Origin: Candidatus Poribacteria bacterium
GTDB lineage: Bacteria; Poribacteria; WGA-4E; PCPOR2b
Length of the DNA stretch: 64,000 bases
Reading direction: 5' to 3'
Assembly (NCBI GenBank): GCA_022822005.1
Contig: JAJECO010000080.1
Span: 1-64,000 of the forward strand
The notes beneath the pieces were generated by a model, which worked only from the letters and a program-made list of their open reading frames with translations, searched no databases and had not been told where the DNA came from. A program made the translations under genes and the position numbers. Shown here one piece after another: positions 26,908 to 36,248 of the stretch; position 1 is the stretch's first letter; each line of letters starts with the position of its first letter.

Positions 26908-27954
26908 ATGCCCAATGTAATGCCCGAACGGTTGCGTAAGATCACGGCAGACATCTTTGAAGCAGCAAATGTTCCCGCCGAAGACGCAGAAATCATAAGC
27001 GAAATTCTTGTAGATGCCAATCTTGCAGGTCACGATTCACACGGTGTGATTCGCATCCCGCAGTATATGGGTTTCATAGATGCCGGACAGATTGACCCCG
27101 GTGCCACAATGGAAATTGAGCGGGAATCCCCGTCACACGCCCTAATTAACGGCAACTGGGGGTTTGGTCATGCCATCGCGCAGCGTGCAATGTCGCTCGC
27201 TATTCAAAAGGCGCAGTCAAGCACGGTCAGTGCTGTTAGCATCTATAACTGCAATCATATCGGTAGGATCGGTAGCTATAGCATGATGGCGGCGAAAGCG
27301 GGACTGGTGGGTATTGTGATGGTGAATGCCGGAGGGGCTGCGCTTTATGTCGCACCGTTTGGGGGTAGCGACGGACGACTTGCAACGAACCCCATTTCGA
27401 TTGCTGCACCCACACAGGGTGATGAACCCATTGTTCTGGACATTACAAGCAGTGTAGTGGCGCAAGGAAAGATTCGCGTTGCTTTGAACCGCGATGATAC
27501 TGTCCCACTCGGATGGTTGATTAACGGTAAAGGTGAGCCGACAACGGATCCTCGCGATCTCAATGGTCCACCTCCCGGTGCATTGCTACCGCTTGGGGGG
27601 ATCGCTGGACATAAAGGCTTCGCACTCGGTTTAATGATTGATGTGTTGGGAGGCGCGTTGTCCGGCGCTGGTTGTAGCGGTTCCGGCACAACAACGGTCC
27701 AAAACGGCGTCCTGATGATAGCAATCAACATCGCAGAATTTACGCCGATGCAGGATTTCTACGACAGGGTTGACGCACTTGTCGACCACGTGAAAGCGTC
27801 GCCTCCTGCGCCCGGCTTTGATGAAATCTTAGTTCCCGGTGAAATCGAGGCGCGCCAAACCAAACGCCGCTCGAGCGAGGGGATTCCTGTTGATGACGAG
27901 ACGTGGAGACAGATCCAAGAGACTGCAGCAGCGGTTGGAATATCCGAGCTTTAG
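26908..27954 (+). CDS. Ldh2-family malate/L-lactate/ureidoglycolate-type dehydrogenase
   Basis: 348 aa from the ATG at 26908, which follows CAGGAGAAGG; the longer frame begins in intergenic DNA. Family signatures are GHDSHGVIRIPQY near residue 45, IYNCNHIGRIGSYS with the catalytic-type His near residue 113, and the Gly-rich GGIAGHKGFALGLMIDVLGGALSG. The family oxidises 2-hydroxy acids or reduces 2-oxo acids with NAD(P)H in a fold distinct from Rossmann dehydrogenases. Substrate not apparent. mutS follows after 24 bp, so the two are probably co-transcribed though functionally unrelated. Confidence 0.88.
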   Translation: MPNVMPERLRKITADIFEAANVPAEDAEIISEILVDANLAGHDSHGVIRIPQYMGFIDAGQIDPGATMEIERESPSHALINGNWGFGHAIAQRAMSLAIQKAQSSTVSAVSIYNCNHIGRIGSYSMMAAKAGLVGIVMVNAGGAALYVAPFGGSDGRLATNPISIAAPTQGDEPIVLDITSSVVAQGKIRVALNRDDTVPLGWLINGKGEPTTDPRDLNGPPPGALLPLGGIAGHKGFALGLMIDVLGGALSGAGCSGSGTTTVQNGVLMIAINIAEFTPMQDFYDRVDALVDHVKASPPAPGFDEILVPGEIEARQTKRRSSEGIPVDDETWRQIQETAAAVGISEL

Positions 27955-27978
27955 TTGAGCATGGAGTAGAGGGGTAAT

Positions 27979-30657
27979 ATGGCGAAAAAAACGAAACTTT
28001 CCCCTTTAATGGAACAGTACAAACAATCAAAAAAACAGTATCCGGACTCGATTCTGCTTTGCCGGGTGGGAGACTTTTACGAGGCATTTTACGAAGATGC
28101 TGAGTTGATTGCGCGCGTCCTAGAAATTACGCTCACATCGAGGGATAAGGACAGCGTGGGCGGTCCCATTCCAATGGCAGGTGTCCCGCACCACGCACTC
28201 GATTCGTACCTGTACAAGTTAGTGAATTCCGGCTATAAAGTCGCAATTTTGGAGCAGGTCGAAGACGCAAAGAAAGCGCGGGAGGAGAACCGGCTTGTCA
28301 AACGTAATCTTGTCCGCATTGTCACAGCCGGTACCGTCACCGATCCGAAGGTCCTAGACGGTAAGACGAATAATTATCTCATCAGCACCTATTTTCTCAA
28401 TGACACCTATGGGCTGGCAGCGGTCGATCTCTCAACAGGAGAATTTACTGTAACAGAACTGGAGAACTTTGCGAAGCTCTGGTCTGAGATTCACCGGCTT
28501 GCCCCCAAAGAATGCCTCTTTTCTGAGGATTTTGATGATCCAGAAGTACTGGGACAAATTCAGGCGGATCTGAAGGCAGTGGTCAACTATCTTCCAGACT
28601 GGCGTTTCTCGTTTGACACGGCGCGATCTGAACTCCTCCAACATTTTAATACCCTCTCACTCGACGGCTTCGGCTGCGAACATCTCCCTGCTGCCATCTG
28701 TGCGGCGGGAGCACTCGTTTACTACCTCTACGAAACCCAGAAACAGGAGGTCAAGCATATTGTCTCCCTCCACACCTACACCATCGCCGACTTTATGCTG
28801 CTGGAGGCGGATACCCAACGGAATTTGGAATTAACAACCTCCATCCGGGACGGTTCATCGAAGGGGACACTTCTGGAGGTGATGGACGAAACCGTAACTC
28901 CGATGGGCGCGCGCAAGCTGCGTCAGTGCATCTTACAACCACTCCTACAACCCCCGGAGATCAGTGCACGGTTGGATGCGGTCGATGAACTAAAAAACGG
29001 CATTGGACTTCAGGAGGAATTGCGGGAACGGTTAAGCAAGGTGTATGACATGGAGCGGCTGATTTCTCGGATCAGTCTCGGTTCGGCAAACGCCCGAGAT
29101 CTTCTTGCGTTGAAAGATTCGCTGCGCCTACTCCCCGATATCAAAACACAACTCGACGATTGCGCAGCCACTTTATTACGAACCTTGAATGAGAACCTTG
29201 ACCCGCTAACAGAATTAGCAGACTTGATTGAGGGTTCCATCCACCCAGATCCACCCGTGACAATCCGTGAGGGAAGATTAATCAACGACGGCTACAACGA
29301 CCAGTTGGATGAATTGCGCGAGATTACCAGTGAGGGAAAAAACTGGATCGCAGAACTTCAACAGAAAGAACGAGATCGGGTGAACATCCCCTCCCTGAAA
29401 ATCGGATTTAATCAGGTTTTCGGCTACTACATTGAGGTTACCAAGCCAAATCTACATCTTATACCCGATTATTATATCCGTAAACAGACATTGACCAATG
29501 CCGAGCGATTCATAACGCCAGAACTGAAAGAGCGAGAATCGCAGATATTGAACGCACAAGACCAGATTCAGACCCTTGAGTACGACCTGTTTTGCGAGGT
29601 GCGCGCCCAAGTTGCTGCGGAGACCGAGGGCATCCAAAAGGCTGCCGCCGTAGTCGCTATGATTGATGTGATTGCTGGGCTTGCCTATATCGCTTCCAAG
29701 TATGATTACGCGAAGCCGATTATTGATGAGAGCGATGAACTTATCGTTCGAAACGGGCGGCACCCCGTTGTGGAGCGACTCTTTACGCGGGAGGGATTTG
29801 TTCCTAACGATACATCGTTGAACTGCCGTGACCATCAAATGCACATTATCACCGGTCCGAATATGAGCGGGAAGAGCACTTTTCTTCGTCAGACAGCACT
29901 TATCACATTGATGGCGCAAATGGGCAGCTTCGTTCCCGCATCAGCGGCAAAAATCGGCATTGTAGACCGCATCTTCACCCGCGTGGGTGCCTCCGATAAC
30001 CTTGTCATGGGTCAAAGCACCTTCCTCGTGGAAATGAACGAAACGGCAAACATCCTGAACAACGCGACGCGCAAGAGCCTGATTATCCTCGACGAGATCG
30101 GACGCGGCACCAGTACATTTGATGGCTTAAGTATCGCGTGGGCGGTGGCAGAATACATCTTGGATGAGCGGCGGATCGGTGCGAAAACGCTGTTTGCAAC
30201 CCATTATCATGAGCTGATTGAACTCGCTGGAAAATATAAGAATGTGAAGAATTATAATGTTGCCGTGCACGAGGATGGCGAAACAGTGACCTTTTTGCGG
30301 AAGGTTGTGGAGGGAGGAACGGATCAAAGCTACGGTATCCATGTTGCGCGTCTCGCGGGGTTGCCACAGGCCGTCATTGAGCGGGCAAACCAGATTTTGG
30401 AAGTCCTTGAACAGCACAACCTAAGCATCGAGAGTGAGGCAACAGATCAATCTCCAACAAAGTCAGTGCCGAAAACACCCCGGGCTCGTCGCCGAATGTC
30501 TCGCTCCACCTTCCAAGACGATTCTCTCCAACTCGCACTGTTCACGCCGAAGACGCATCCCATTGTTGAGGAGCTTCGGAATACCGAACTTAATCAGATG
30601 ACCCCGATGGATGCGTTAAATCTGATCTATCATCTGAAGGCAAAAGCAGAGGAGTGA
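27979..30657 (+). CDS. mutS: DNA mismatch repair protein MutS
   Basis: 892 aa, normal length for MutS1. The N-terminal mismatch-binding domain has the Phe-x-Glu motif in GDFYEAFYEDA (F33, E35). The connector, lever and clamp domains follow. The ABC-type ATPase has Walker A GPNMSGKST near residue 626, Walker B IILDEIGRGTSTFDG and the C-terminal helix-turn-helix with TLFATHYHEL. Recognises base mismatches and small loops and recruits MutL. mutL is not in the window. GAGGGGTAAT precedes the ATG. Confidence 0.97.
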   Translation: MAKKTKLSPLMEQYKQSKKQYPDSILLCRVGDFYEAFYEDAELIARVLEITLTSRDKDSVGGPIPMAGVPHHALDSYLYKLVNSGYKVAILEQVEDAKKAREENRLVKRNLVRIVTAGTVTDPKVLDGKTNNYLISTYFLNDTYGLAAVDLSTGEFTVTELENFAKLWSEIHRLAPKECLFSEDFDDPEVLGQIQADLKAVVNYLPDWRFSFDTARSELLQHFNTLSLDGFGCEHLPAAICAAGALVYYLYETQKQEVKHIVSLHTYTIADFMLLEADTQRNLELTTSIRDGSSKGTLLEVMDETVTPMGARKLRQCILQPLLQPPEISARLDAVDELKNGIGLQEELRERLSKVYDMERLISRISLGSANARDLLALKDSLRLLPDIKTQLDDCAATLLRTLNENLDPLTELADLIEGSIHPDPPVTIREGRLINDGYNDQLDELREITSEGKNWIAELQQKERDRVNIPSLKIGFNQVFGYYIEVTKPNLHLIPDYYIRKQTLTNAERFITPELKERESQILNAQDQIQTLEYDLFCEVRAQVAAETEGIQKAAAVVAMIDVIAGLAYIASKYDYAKPIIDESDELIVRNGRHPVVERLFTREGFVPNDTSLNCRDHQMHIITGPNMSGKSTFLRQTALITLMAQMGSFVPASAAKIGIVDRIFTRVGASDNLVMGQSTFLVEMNETANILNNATRKSLIILDEIGRGTSTFDGLSIAWAVAEYILDERRIGAKTLFATHYHELIELAGKYKNVKNYNVAVHEDGETVTFLRKVVEGGTDQSYGIHVARLAGLPQAVIERANQILEVLEQHNLSIESEATDQSPTKSVPKTPRARRRMSRSTFQDDSLQLALFTPKTHPIVEELRNTELNQMTPMDALNLIYHLKAKAEE

Positions 30658-30695
30658 GGCTTTATCCTAACGACTTATAAGATAAGGAGTCAACT

Positions 30696-31703
30696 ATGTC
30701 TAAAATCCGATTAGGGATTATCGGTTGTGGCGGAAATTCGTCTGGTCATGCCCGCCGAATGAATGAAAACTCTGATGTCCAAATTGTCGGCACCTGTGAT
30801 GTGAACACCGACATTGCTAACAGTTATATTGATCGTAATCTGCCAGAGTTGGATCCGCGTCCAGCTGCCTTTGATAATATCCCCGCGCTGCTCGACGCAA
30901 CATCGCCCGATGCCGTGGTAATTTCGACACCACACACCCTCCACTTCGAGCACGGTATGCAAGCCCTCAATGCGGGGTGTCATGTATTGATGGAGAAACC
31001 GATGGTAACCGCAGCCGAGGACGCATATACAATAGCTGAGAAGGTCGAAGCGACAGGTAAGGTGTTTACCATTGGCTATAATACACCCTGTTCAGCAAAC
31101 TTTTACTATGTGCGCGAATGCATCCGCAACCAAACGCTCGGTAAGCTGGAATTGGTGACCGGCTATATCACGCAGAACTGGCTTCGCGCAACGCAGGGCG
31201 CGTGGCGACAAGTGCCTGAACTCTCCGGTGGCGGACAGGCGTATGACAGCGGGGCGCATCTTTTTAACAGCCTGTGCTGGTCCGTTGAAGCCAATGTTGC
31301 TGAGGTTCATTCTTTCATTGACAATTGCGGCGCGGCAGTTGATATCAATAGTTCAACCAACGTTCGATTTGAAAACGGAGTTTTCGCGAGTATTGTAGTT
31401 AGCGGAAACTGCCCAAGCCCGGGTGGTACGCATATGGCGCTCATCTTTGATAATGGTCGAATTGAGGTTGACGGATGGAGCGGGGGTTGGATTCGTGTCT
31501 ACGAAGGTGGCGAACAGCTTGACCCGCCGCCAATTACTGACGAGATGGCTGCCGGTTCGCCAGACGACAACTTCATCGATGCCATTCTTGGGCGCGCTGA
31601 ACCTCGGACCAGTCCGACGAACGGGATTATCCAGTCTGAGTTGATGGACGCCATCTACGAGTCGGGACGCACCGGGCTACCCGCTCGTCCTGTGCGGAGA
31701 TAA
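30696..31703 (+). CDS. Gfo/Idh/MocA family oxidoreductase
   Basis: 335 aa. N-terminal Rossmann domain with GIIGCGGNSSGHA and the family EKP motif in LMEKPMVT near residue 100; the C-terminal alpha/beta domain carries the substrate site, with GGGQAYDSGAHLFN supplying the usual Asp/His near residue 185. NAD(P)-dependent oxidation or reduction of a sugar or inositol-like substrate is expected. AAGGAG precedes the ATG. First of a short unit with a second Gfo/Idh/MocA gene and a HIT protein. Confidence 0.9.
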   Translation: MSKIRLGIIGCGGNSSGHARRMNENSDVQIVGTCDVNTDIANSYIDRNLPELDPRPAAFDNIPALLDATSPDAVVISTPHTLHFEHGMQALNAGCHVLMEKPMVTAAEDAYTIAEKVEATGKVFTIGYNTPCSANFYYVRECIRNQTLGKLELVTGYITQNWLRATQGAWRQVPELSGGGQAYDSGAHLFNSLCWSVEANVAEVHSFIDNCGAAVDINSSTNVRFENGVFASIVVSGNCPSPGGTHMALIFDNGRIEVDGWSGGWIRVYEGGEQLDPPPITDEMAAGSPDDNFIDAILGRAEPRTSPTNGIIQSELMDAIYESGRTGLPARPVRR

Positions 31704-31802
31704 TCGCATCATTGGGTTTCCACACTGTTTGACCTGTTCGACACACGGGTTCAGCATGCCTCTACGCACTACATTTCACGTCTGGGAGAACGGAGGATAC
31801 CG

Positions 31803-32879
31803 ATGCAAACATATCGCGCGGCAGTTATCGGCTGTAGCCGGATGGGCGCATTTATTGATAACGAAGGGGTTGGTCATCTCGCATCTGAAATAACCAACTA
31901 CTTGGCGCATAATTTCCCCAAGTCACATGCTGCCAGTTATTTCGCCGAGGAACGCACGGATCTCATCGCTTGTTCTGACATCCGTAAGGAAGTCATGGCG
32001 GAGTTCGGACAGCGATACAACGTTCCGGTTGAACGGCAGTATACCGACTATAAGGAGATGCTTGATCGGGAGCAACCGGACATTGTGAGTGTCGCAACGC
32101 AGCCGGAACAACGTGCGGAGGTTGTCATCTATGCTGCAGATCACGGTGTCAAAGCCATCTACGCAGAAAAGGCGATGGCCGCGTCAATGGATGAGGCTGA
32201 TGCGATGGTAGAAGCGGTCGAGCGCAACGGCGTAGCCTTCAATTTAGGCACAAATCGTCGTTGGGATACTGGCTTCGATAAAATGAAAGAGATTATTGAT
32301 AGTGGTGAGTTGGGGGCGTTGCGAACGTTGATAATTTACGGCAATGGATCGCTCTTCAATACTGCAAGCCATAACTTTGACCTTATCCTGCGACTCAACA
32401 GCGATGCCCCTGCGTCTTGGGTTTCGGCGCACCTTCCAGGCGGAGACACAATTATCGATGGGGATATCGTCCGAGAGGATCCGAGTGGGCAGGGTATGAT
32501 CCAATTCTCAAACGGTGTAACAGCGCACGCGCTACTTGCGCCGCTTGGGTGGGAGGCAATCTGCGAGAACGGGAGCATCACGAGTTTCAGAGACGGTGCG
32601 GTTTGGCAGATCCGCCGTCAAAACAGGCTTGAGTCCTTTCCCAGATTTGAACGTACCAGCAGCGGGGCGAATATCGTCAAAGATCTTGTCCACGCGCTCG
32701 ATACAGGCGAACCAACACGCGGCGGGGTACGTATCGCACACGCAAGTACGGAGTTGATTTTTGCCTTTATGGAATCCCACCTGCGGAATGGTGAACGTGT
32801 TGAGCTGCCGCTGAAAGGGAGCAAACTGCGCTTACAAAGAGACCGTGCACCGAGACAACCGAGGTTCAAGCCACAATGA
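31803..32879 (+). CDS. Gfo/Idh/MocA family oxidoreductase with altered EKP motif
   Basis: 358 aa. Opens TYRAAVIGCSRMGAFIDNEG, close in wording to the gene at 55071 (TYRAAVIGLGRMGSTFDDE), so the two are paralogues. The motif normally EKP is EKA here (E122, K123, A124); the Lys thought to act in catalysis is kept. The substrate domain has NLGTNRRWDTGFDKM, and SHNFDLILRL in place of the His/Asp segment. Sugar or sugar-acid oxidoreduction with NAD(P) is inferred. GGAGGATACC is before the ATG. The HIT gene follows 9 bp after the stop. Confidence 0.87.
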   Translation: MQTYRAAVIGCSRMGAFIDNEGVGHLASEITNYLAHNFPKSHAASYFAEERTDLIACSDIRKEVMAEFGQRYNVPVERQYTDYKEMLDREQPDIVSVATQPEQRAEVVIYAADHGVKAIYAEKAMAASMDEADAMVEAVERNGVAFNLGTNRRWDTGFDKMKEIIDSGELGALRTLIIYGNGSLFNTASHNFDLILRLNSDAPASWVSAHLPGGDTIIDGDIVREDPSGQGMIQFSNGVTAHALLAPLGWEAICENGSITSFRDGAVWQIRRQNRLESFPRFERTSSGANIVKDLVHALDTGEPTRGGVRIAHASTELIFAFMESHLRNGERVELPLKGSKLRLQRDRAPRQPRFKPQ

Positions 32880-32888
32880 GGAGAGAGC

Positions 32889-33242
32889 ATGGCAGAAGAA
32901 ACGATTTTCAGTAAGATTATCCGAAAAGAAATTCCCGCTGACATTGTGTATCAAGATGATTTAGTAACCGCTTTTCGAGACATCAAACCTCAGACTCCCA
33001 CACATATCTTAATTATTCCGAACAAATTGATTCCCACCTCTGACGACGTGACGCCTGAAGATGAGCCGGCTTTGGGGCGAATGTTCACAGTGGCGGCAAA
33101 GATTGCTAGGGAAGAAGGGATTGCTGAAGATGGTTACCGTTTAATTATCAATTGCCGGGGGCATGGCCTGCAGGAAATTTATCATCTGCACATGCACCTC
33201 GTCGGTGGTCGTCAGTTGGGGCGTATGCTAGCACAGCAGTGA
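32889..33242 (+). CDS. HIT family protein (HINT-like nucleoside phosphoramidase/hydrolase)
   Basis: 117 aa. The histidine triad H99-L-H101-M-H103 followed by LVGGR is intact, and the N-terminus [19 protein letters not shown] matches HINT1/YcfF-type proteins. The middle His is the nucleophile in this family, which hydrolyses nucleoside phosphoramidates or adenylated compounds. A typical NxGxxxGQ run before the triad is changed to [10 protein letters not shown]. Cytosolic. GAGGAGAGAG precedes the ATG. Only 9 bp from the upstream Gfo/Idh/MocA gene. Confidence 0.93.
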   Translation: MAEETIFSKIIRKEIPADIVYQDDLVTAFRDIKPQTPTHILIIPNKLIPTSDDVTPEDEPALGRMFTVAAKIAREEGIAEDGYRLIINCRGHGLQEIYHLHMHLVGGRQLGRMLAQQ

Positions 33243-33263
33243 CCTAGGGATTCGTCAAATTTC

Positions 33264-33328
33264 CGCTCCAGCGGAGTGCAATGTTTATAGAATACCGATT
33301 CAGCCAACCCTCGCGCTCCAGCGGAGCG
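33264..33328. repeat. Paired CGCTCCAGCGGAGYG palindromes, 50 bp apart (second locus)
   Basis: Copies at 33264-33278 (with GTG at its end) and 33314-33328 repeat the arrangement of 3015-3079, again exactly 50 bp apart and again followed by CAATGT. The rest of the 33243-33603 gap has a CGCAGATT/AATCTGCG hairpin (33425-33444) and no supported gene. Confidence 0.85.
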
Positions 33329-33603
33329 CAATGTCAGGTGTGCAATTTCGTGCCAATCGGGTTCGGTCACGATTCAGAGAAATACCGACATCTAAATCAC
33401 CTAAGCCATCTACGCTGTCGCGCTCGCAGATTAGGCAATCTGCGCTACGCCCCCGGTTTTCCCTTGGTTCAGATTGCTCAATTATAGAACACCCCACGAG
33501 GTGTATTTCCAATAAGTTTCAGGTGTTTAACCCTGACCCAGGCGGTCAGAAATTCCACCTTAAATCTAAGGCTTTGCTGTCTAAGGGATGGGGGTAAGTT
33601 CAA

Positions 33604-34686
33604 ATGACTATAACCGGACCGATTCTTTCGATCCCATTTTCACTCAACACCTTTGCCCAAGATTACACCCAATGGGGATTACCCGAAGGGGCTAAAGCGC
33701 GCCTCGGCAAAGGGAGTAGGAGTATAAGTGAAATACAGTATTCGCCGGACGGCACCCACCTTGCGGTAGCGGGTGCTCTCGGTATTTGGCTCTATGATAC
33801 GGCGACCCATCAAGAGGTCGCCCTGTTGACCGGGCATACGGATAGTGTCAATAGCGTATCGTTCAGTCCCGATGGGAACACGTTGGCAAGTGGGAGTGAC
33901 GACGACACGGTACGGCTGTGGGATGTGAACACCGGCGCGGAGATACGCACCCTTCAAAGGTATACGGATGATGGTATCTTTAGCGTATCGTTCAGTCCCG
34001 ATGGGAAGACGCTGGCAAGTGGGACTTACTACCCCCCGGTGCTGCTGTGGAATGTGGACACCGGCGCGCTCATACGCACCCCCACTGGGCATACGCAGGA
34101 TGTCGATAGCGTGGTTTTCAGTCCCGATGGAAACACGCTGGCAAGTGGGAGTTTCGACCGCACGGTTCGGCTGTGGGATGTGAACACCGGCGCGGAGATA
34201 CGCTTCACTGGGCATACGGGTGGTGTCAATAGCGTGATGTTCAGTCCCGATGGGAACACGCTGGCAAGTGGGAGTGACGACAACACGGTGCGACTGTGGG
34301 ATGTGGACACCGATGCGCTCATACGCACCCTTGAAGGGCATACGGGTAGCGTCAATAGCGTGGTTTTCAGTCCCGATGGGAAGACACTCGCAAGCGGGAG
34401 TCGGGACAAAATGGTGCGGTTGTGGGATGTGGACACCGGTGCGTTCATACGCACCCTTGAAGGGCATACAGGTTATGTCAATAGCGTGGTTTTCAGTCCC
34501 GATGGGAACACGCTGGCAAGTGGAAGTTGGGACGGCACAGTCCTCCTGTGGGAACTCACTACGCTTGCTATGCAGGAGAATGAGACTCTAGGTATTGGTA
34601 AAAAGATTCTGCAATTCTGGAACTCACTCCGCTTGCTGTGCAGGAGAATGTATAGGTCAAAGGGGATGTCAATGAGGATGGAGTGA
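33604..34686 (+). CDS. WD40-repeat beta-propeller protein with disrupted C-terminus
   Basis: 360 aa. A weak N-terminal export signal ending near TFAQ (residue 19) leads into YTQWGLPEGAKARLGKG and then seven WD40 blades, each reading VNSVxFSPDGNTLASGSxDxTVRLWDVxTGA; the first blade is more divergent (ISEIQYSPDGTHLAVAGALGIWLYD). A complete seven-bladed propeller, probably an extracytoplasmic interaction scaffold. After the last blade the protein enters WELTTLAMQEN and then 40 residues of unrelated sequence. DNA downstream still encodes, in another frame, a dockerin start and a sorting tail, so the present stop is a product of frameshifting. Confidence 0.85.
   Translation: MTITGPILSIPFSLNTFAQDYTQWGLPEGAKARLGKGSRSISEIQYSPDGTHLAVAGALGIWLYDTATHQEVALLTGHTDSVNSVSFSPDGNTLASGSDDDTVRLWDVNTGAEIRTLQRYTDDGIFSVSFSPDGKTLASGTYYPPVLLWNVDTGALIRTPTGHTQDVDSVVFSPDGNTLASGSFDRTVRLWDVNTGAEIRFTGHTGGVNSVMFSPDGNTLASGSDDNTVRLWDVDTDALIRTLEGHTGSVNSVVFSPDGKTLASGSRDKMVRLWDVDTGAFIRTLEGHTGYVNSVVFSPDGNTLASGSWDGTVLLWELTTLAMQENETLGIGKKILQFWNSLRLLCRRMYRSKGMSMRME
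33862..34530 (+). repeat. Tandem DNA repeats encoding WD40 blades
   Basis: The segment TTCAGTCCCGATGG recurs at 33862, 33991, 34117, 34240, 34366 and 34492, that is at 123-129 bp periods. Long runs around each copy are nearly identical at the DNA level, which points to recent repeat homogenisation by recombination. It also creates a long antisense open frame with no other support. Confidence 0.85.
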
Positions 34687-34972
34687 TTAACTACCCGAAC
34701 CCGTTCACCCCGGAGACATGGATACCGTATCACCTCGCTCACGCCGCCAATGTAACCCTCACGATTTATGACATAAAAGGTGCATCGCCACGGCGACTGA
34801 ATTTGGGGCATCAGCCTGCGGGTTTCTACACCGATTGGGCAAAGGTGGCGTATTGGGATGGGGTCAACGATGCCGGAGAACGGGTCGCCAGTGGTGTCTA
34901 TTTCTATCGGTTGAAGGCAGGCGATGTGTCCCCCTGCGGCGGAGGGTTATCCTTAATTACTTGGTGAACTAA
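34620..34972 (+). pseudogene. Remnant of dockerin plus FlgD-like/type A sorting tail of the WD40 protein
   Basis: Read in the frame of 34620, the DNA gives ELTPLAVQENV, a stop, then VKGDVNEDGVINYPNPF and a FlgD-like C-terminal domain (NYPNPFTPETWIPYHLAHA ... LTIYDIKG ... YWDGVNDAGERVASGVYFYRLKAG). GDVNEDGVIN is the start of a dockerin calcium loop joined straight to NYPNPF, so most of a dockerin seems deleted. A 32-bp direct repeat (34551-34582 and 34619-34650, offset 68 bp) caused the first frameshift. A second lies at a C5 run (34930-34934): one extra base restores PLRRRVILN, the usual ending. The 94-aa open frame from the GTG at 34683 might still be made. Confidence 0.75.
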
Positions 34973-34989
34973 TGAACCAACACAATTGG

Positions 34990-36213
34990 TTATGATCGGA
35001 GATCGAAGACAGTTTTCACCGCGCCGGATTTCCCGGTTGACATCGCGGCTTGGATGGCTTGCTTATACCTTTCAAGCGAGAACCGTTCGCCGATCAACGG
35101 AACCAGTTTATCTCCCATCTCTTCCAGCAATCGGATTCCAAGCGCAAACGTGCGGATCTCTTCACCTGCGTACCGCTCCAGCCCGTAGGTATATGCACCC
35201 TCTACCTGCAACTCTTTGTACCAAACCGATGTCCAGTCGATATTCTTGGGGATAGCGGGCATACCCACGAGCATGACACGCCCCTGTGCGCGTGTGAAGC
35301 GGAGCGCATCGTCAATCGTCGATGCTGAAGCAACGCAGTCAAACGTCACATCAACCCCGCCAAGCAGGACAGGTTTACCCAACTCTGGCTGATAGCTCTC
35401 CGCGCCTGTTAAATGACAGAAATTTGTGTACAGCGATTTGTCTGACGGGAGGATTTCATCCGCACCCAGTTCACGCGCAAGTTGACGTTGATGCGGATAT
35501 TTGGCGACAATCAGGATACGGTTCTGTTGTCCAATTGCCCGAATCGCCGCAACCGTCAGCAGCCCAACCGTCCCCGCCCCGATGACCAACACGTCGTCCT
35601 CATCTCTAAGGTTAGCTTTGAGCACACCGTGCAACGCACAGGCAAACGGTTCGAGAAGCACCGCATTCTCATCGGAAAGGGTGTCTGGCACGCGGTGGAT
35701 CTGGCTCTTGTGCGCGAGGAAATAGGGACTCCAACCGCCACCGGTGTCTCGGCAGTATCCTGTCTGAATCCCTGCGGAGATATTGCCCTGTGTAATATTT
35801 TCGCAGTTTGCAAAATGTCCTCGTCGGCACTGGTGACAGGCAGGCTCAATGCCGCGGATTTCGCACGACAACACAGGTTCAATGGCAATCCGATCGCCGA
35901 CCTTATATCCCTCAACTTCCTCGCCTAATTCCGCAATTTCGCCAACCACCTCGTGTCCAAGCACAAACGGACATGAAGTGAAAGGGGAGAAGTATGGACT
36001 GCCCTTTGCCATAATGGTTGCGAGATCCGAACCGCAGATCCCGCTCAATCGTGTTCTGATTTTTACCCAATCCGGCGTGGGCAGTTGTGGTTCAGCGATC
36101 TCAGCCAAACGGATACATGAAGCGCCAGAGGTATAAAGCCAACTCCAGCGTTTTCCTAAGAGGCGCACGATTAGATAACGCGGTACGCTTTTAATGTATT
36201 GGATAGCTTGCAT
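34990..36213 (-). CDS. Zinc-dependent medium-chain alcohol/sorbitol-type dehydrogenase
   Basis: 407 aa. The catalytic zinc site has GICGSDLA and the GHE of VLGHEVVGEIAE. A structural-zinc cysteine cluster is visible in CEIRGIEPACHQCRRGHFAN. The Rossmann motif is VIGAGTVGLLTVAAIRAIG. Roughly 40 extra N-terminal residues before the GroES-like domain make it longer than usual. NAD(P)-dependent oxidation of an alcohol or polyol. It is the second gene of a two-gene unit with another MDR protein 35 bp upstream. Confidence 0.88.
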   Translation of the reverse strand: MQAIQYIKSVPRYLIVRLLGKRWSWLYTSGASCIRLAEIAEPQLPTPDWVKIRTRLSGICGSDLATIMAKGSPYFSPFTSCPFVLGHEVVGEIAELGEEVEGYKVGDRIAIEPVLSCEIRGIEPACHQCRRGHFANCENITQGNISAGIQTGYCRDTGGGWSPYFLAHKSQIHRVPDTLSDENAVLLEPFACALHGVLKANLRDEDDVLVIGAGTVGLLTVAAIRAIGQQNRILIVAKYPHQRQLARELGADEILPSDKSLYTNFCHLTGAESYQPELGKPVLLGGVDVTFDCVASASTIDDALRFTRAQGRVMLVGMPAIPKNIDWTSVWYKELQVEGAYTYGLERYAGEEIRTFALGIRLLEEMGDKLVPLIGERFSLERYKQAIQAAMSTGKSGAVKTVFDLRS

Positions 36214-36248
36214 GATTCTGTGAAGTCTCAGTGGATGCCTATAAAGTG

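Noticed and set aside
33679-34467. 262-codon antisense frame with repeated units
   Set aside because: It is the complement of the WD40 tandem repeats, and its periodicity comes from them.
33832-34560. Regular DNA repeats as a possible CRISPR array
   Set aside because: Repeat units are 123-129 bp, in frame, and encode WD40 blades; there are no short repeats with unique spacers.
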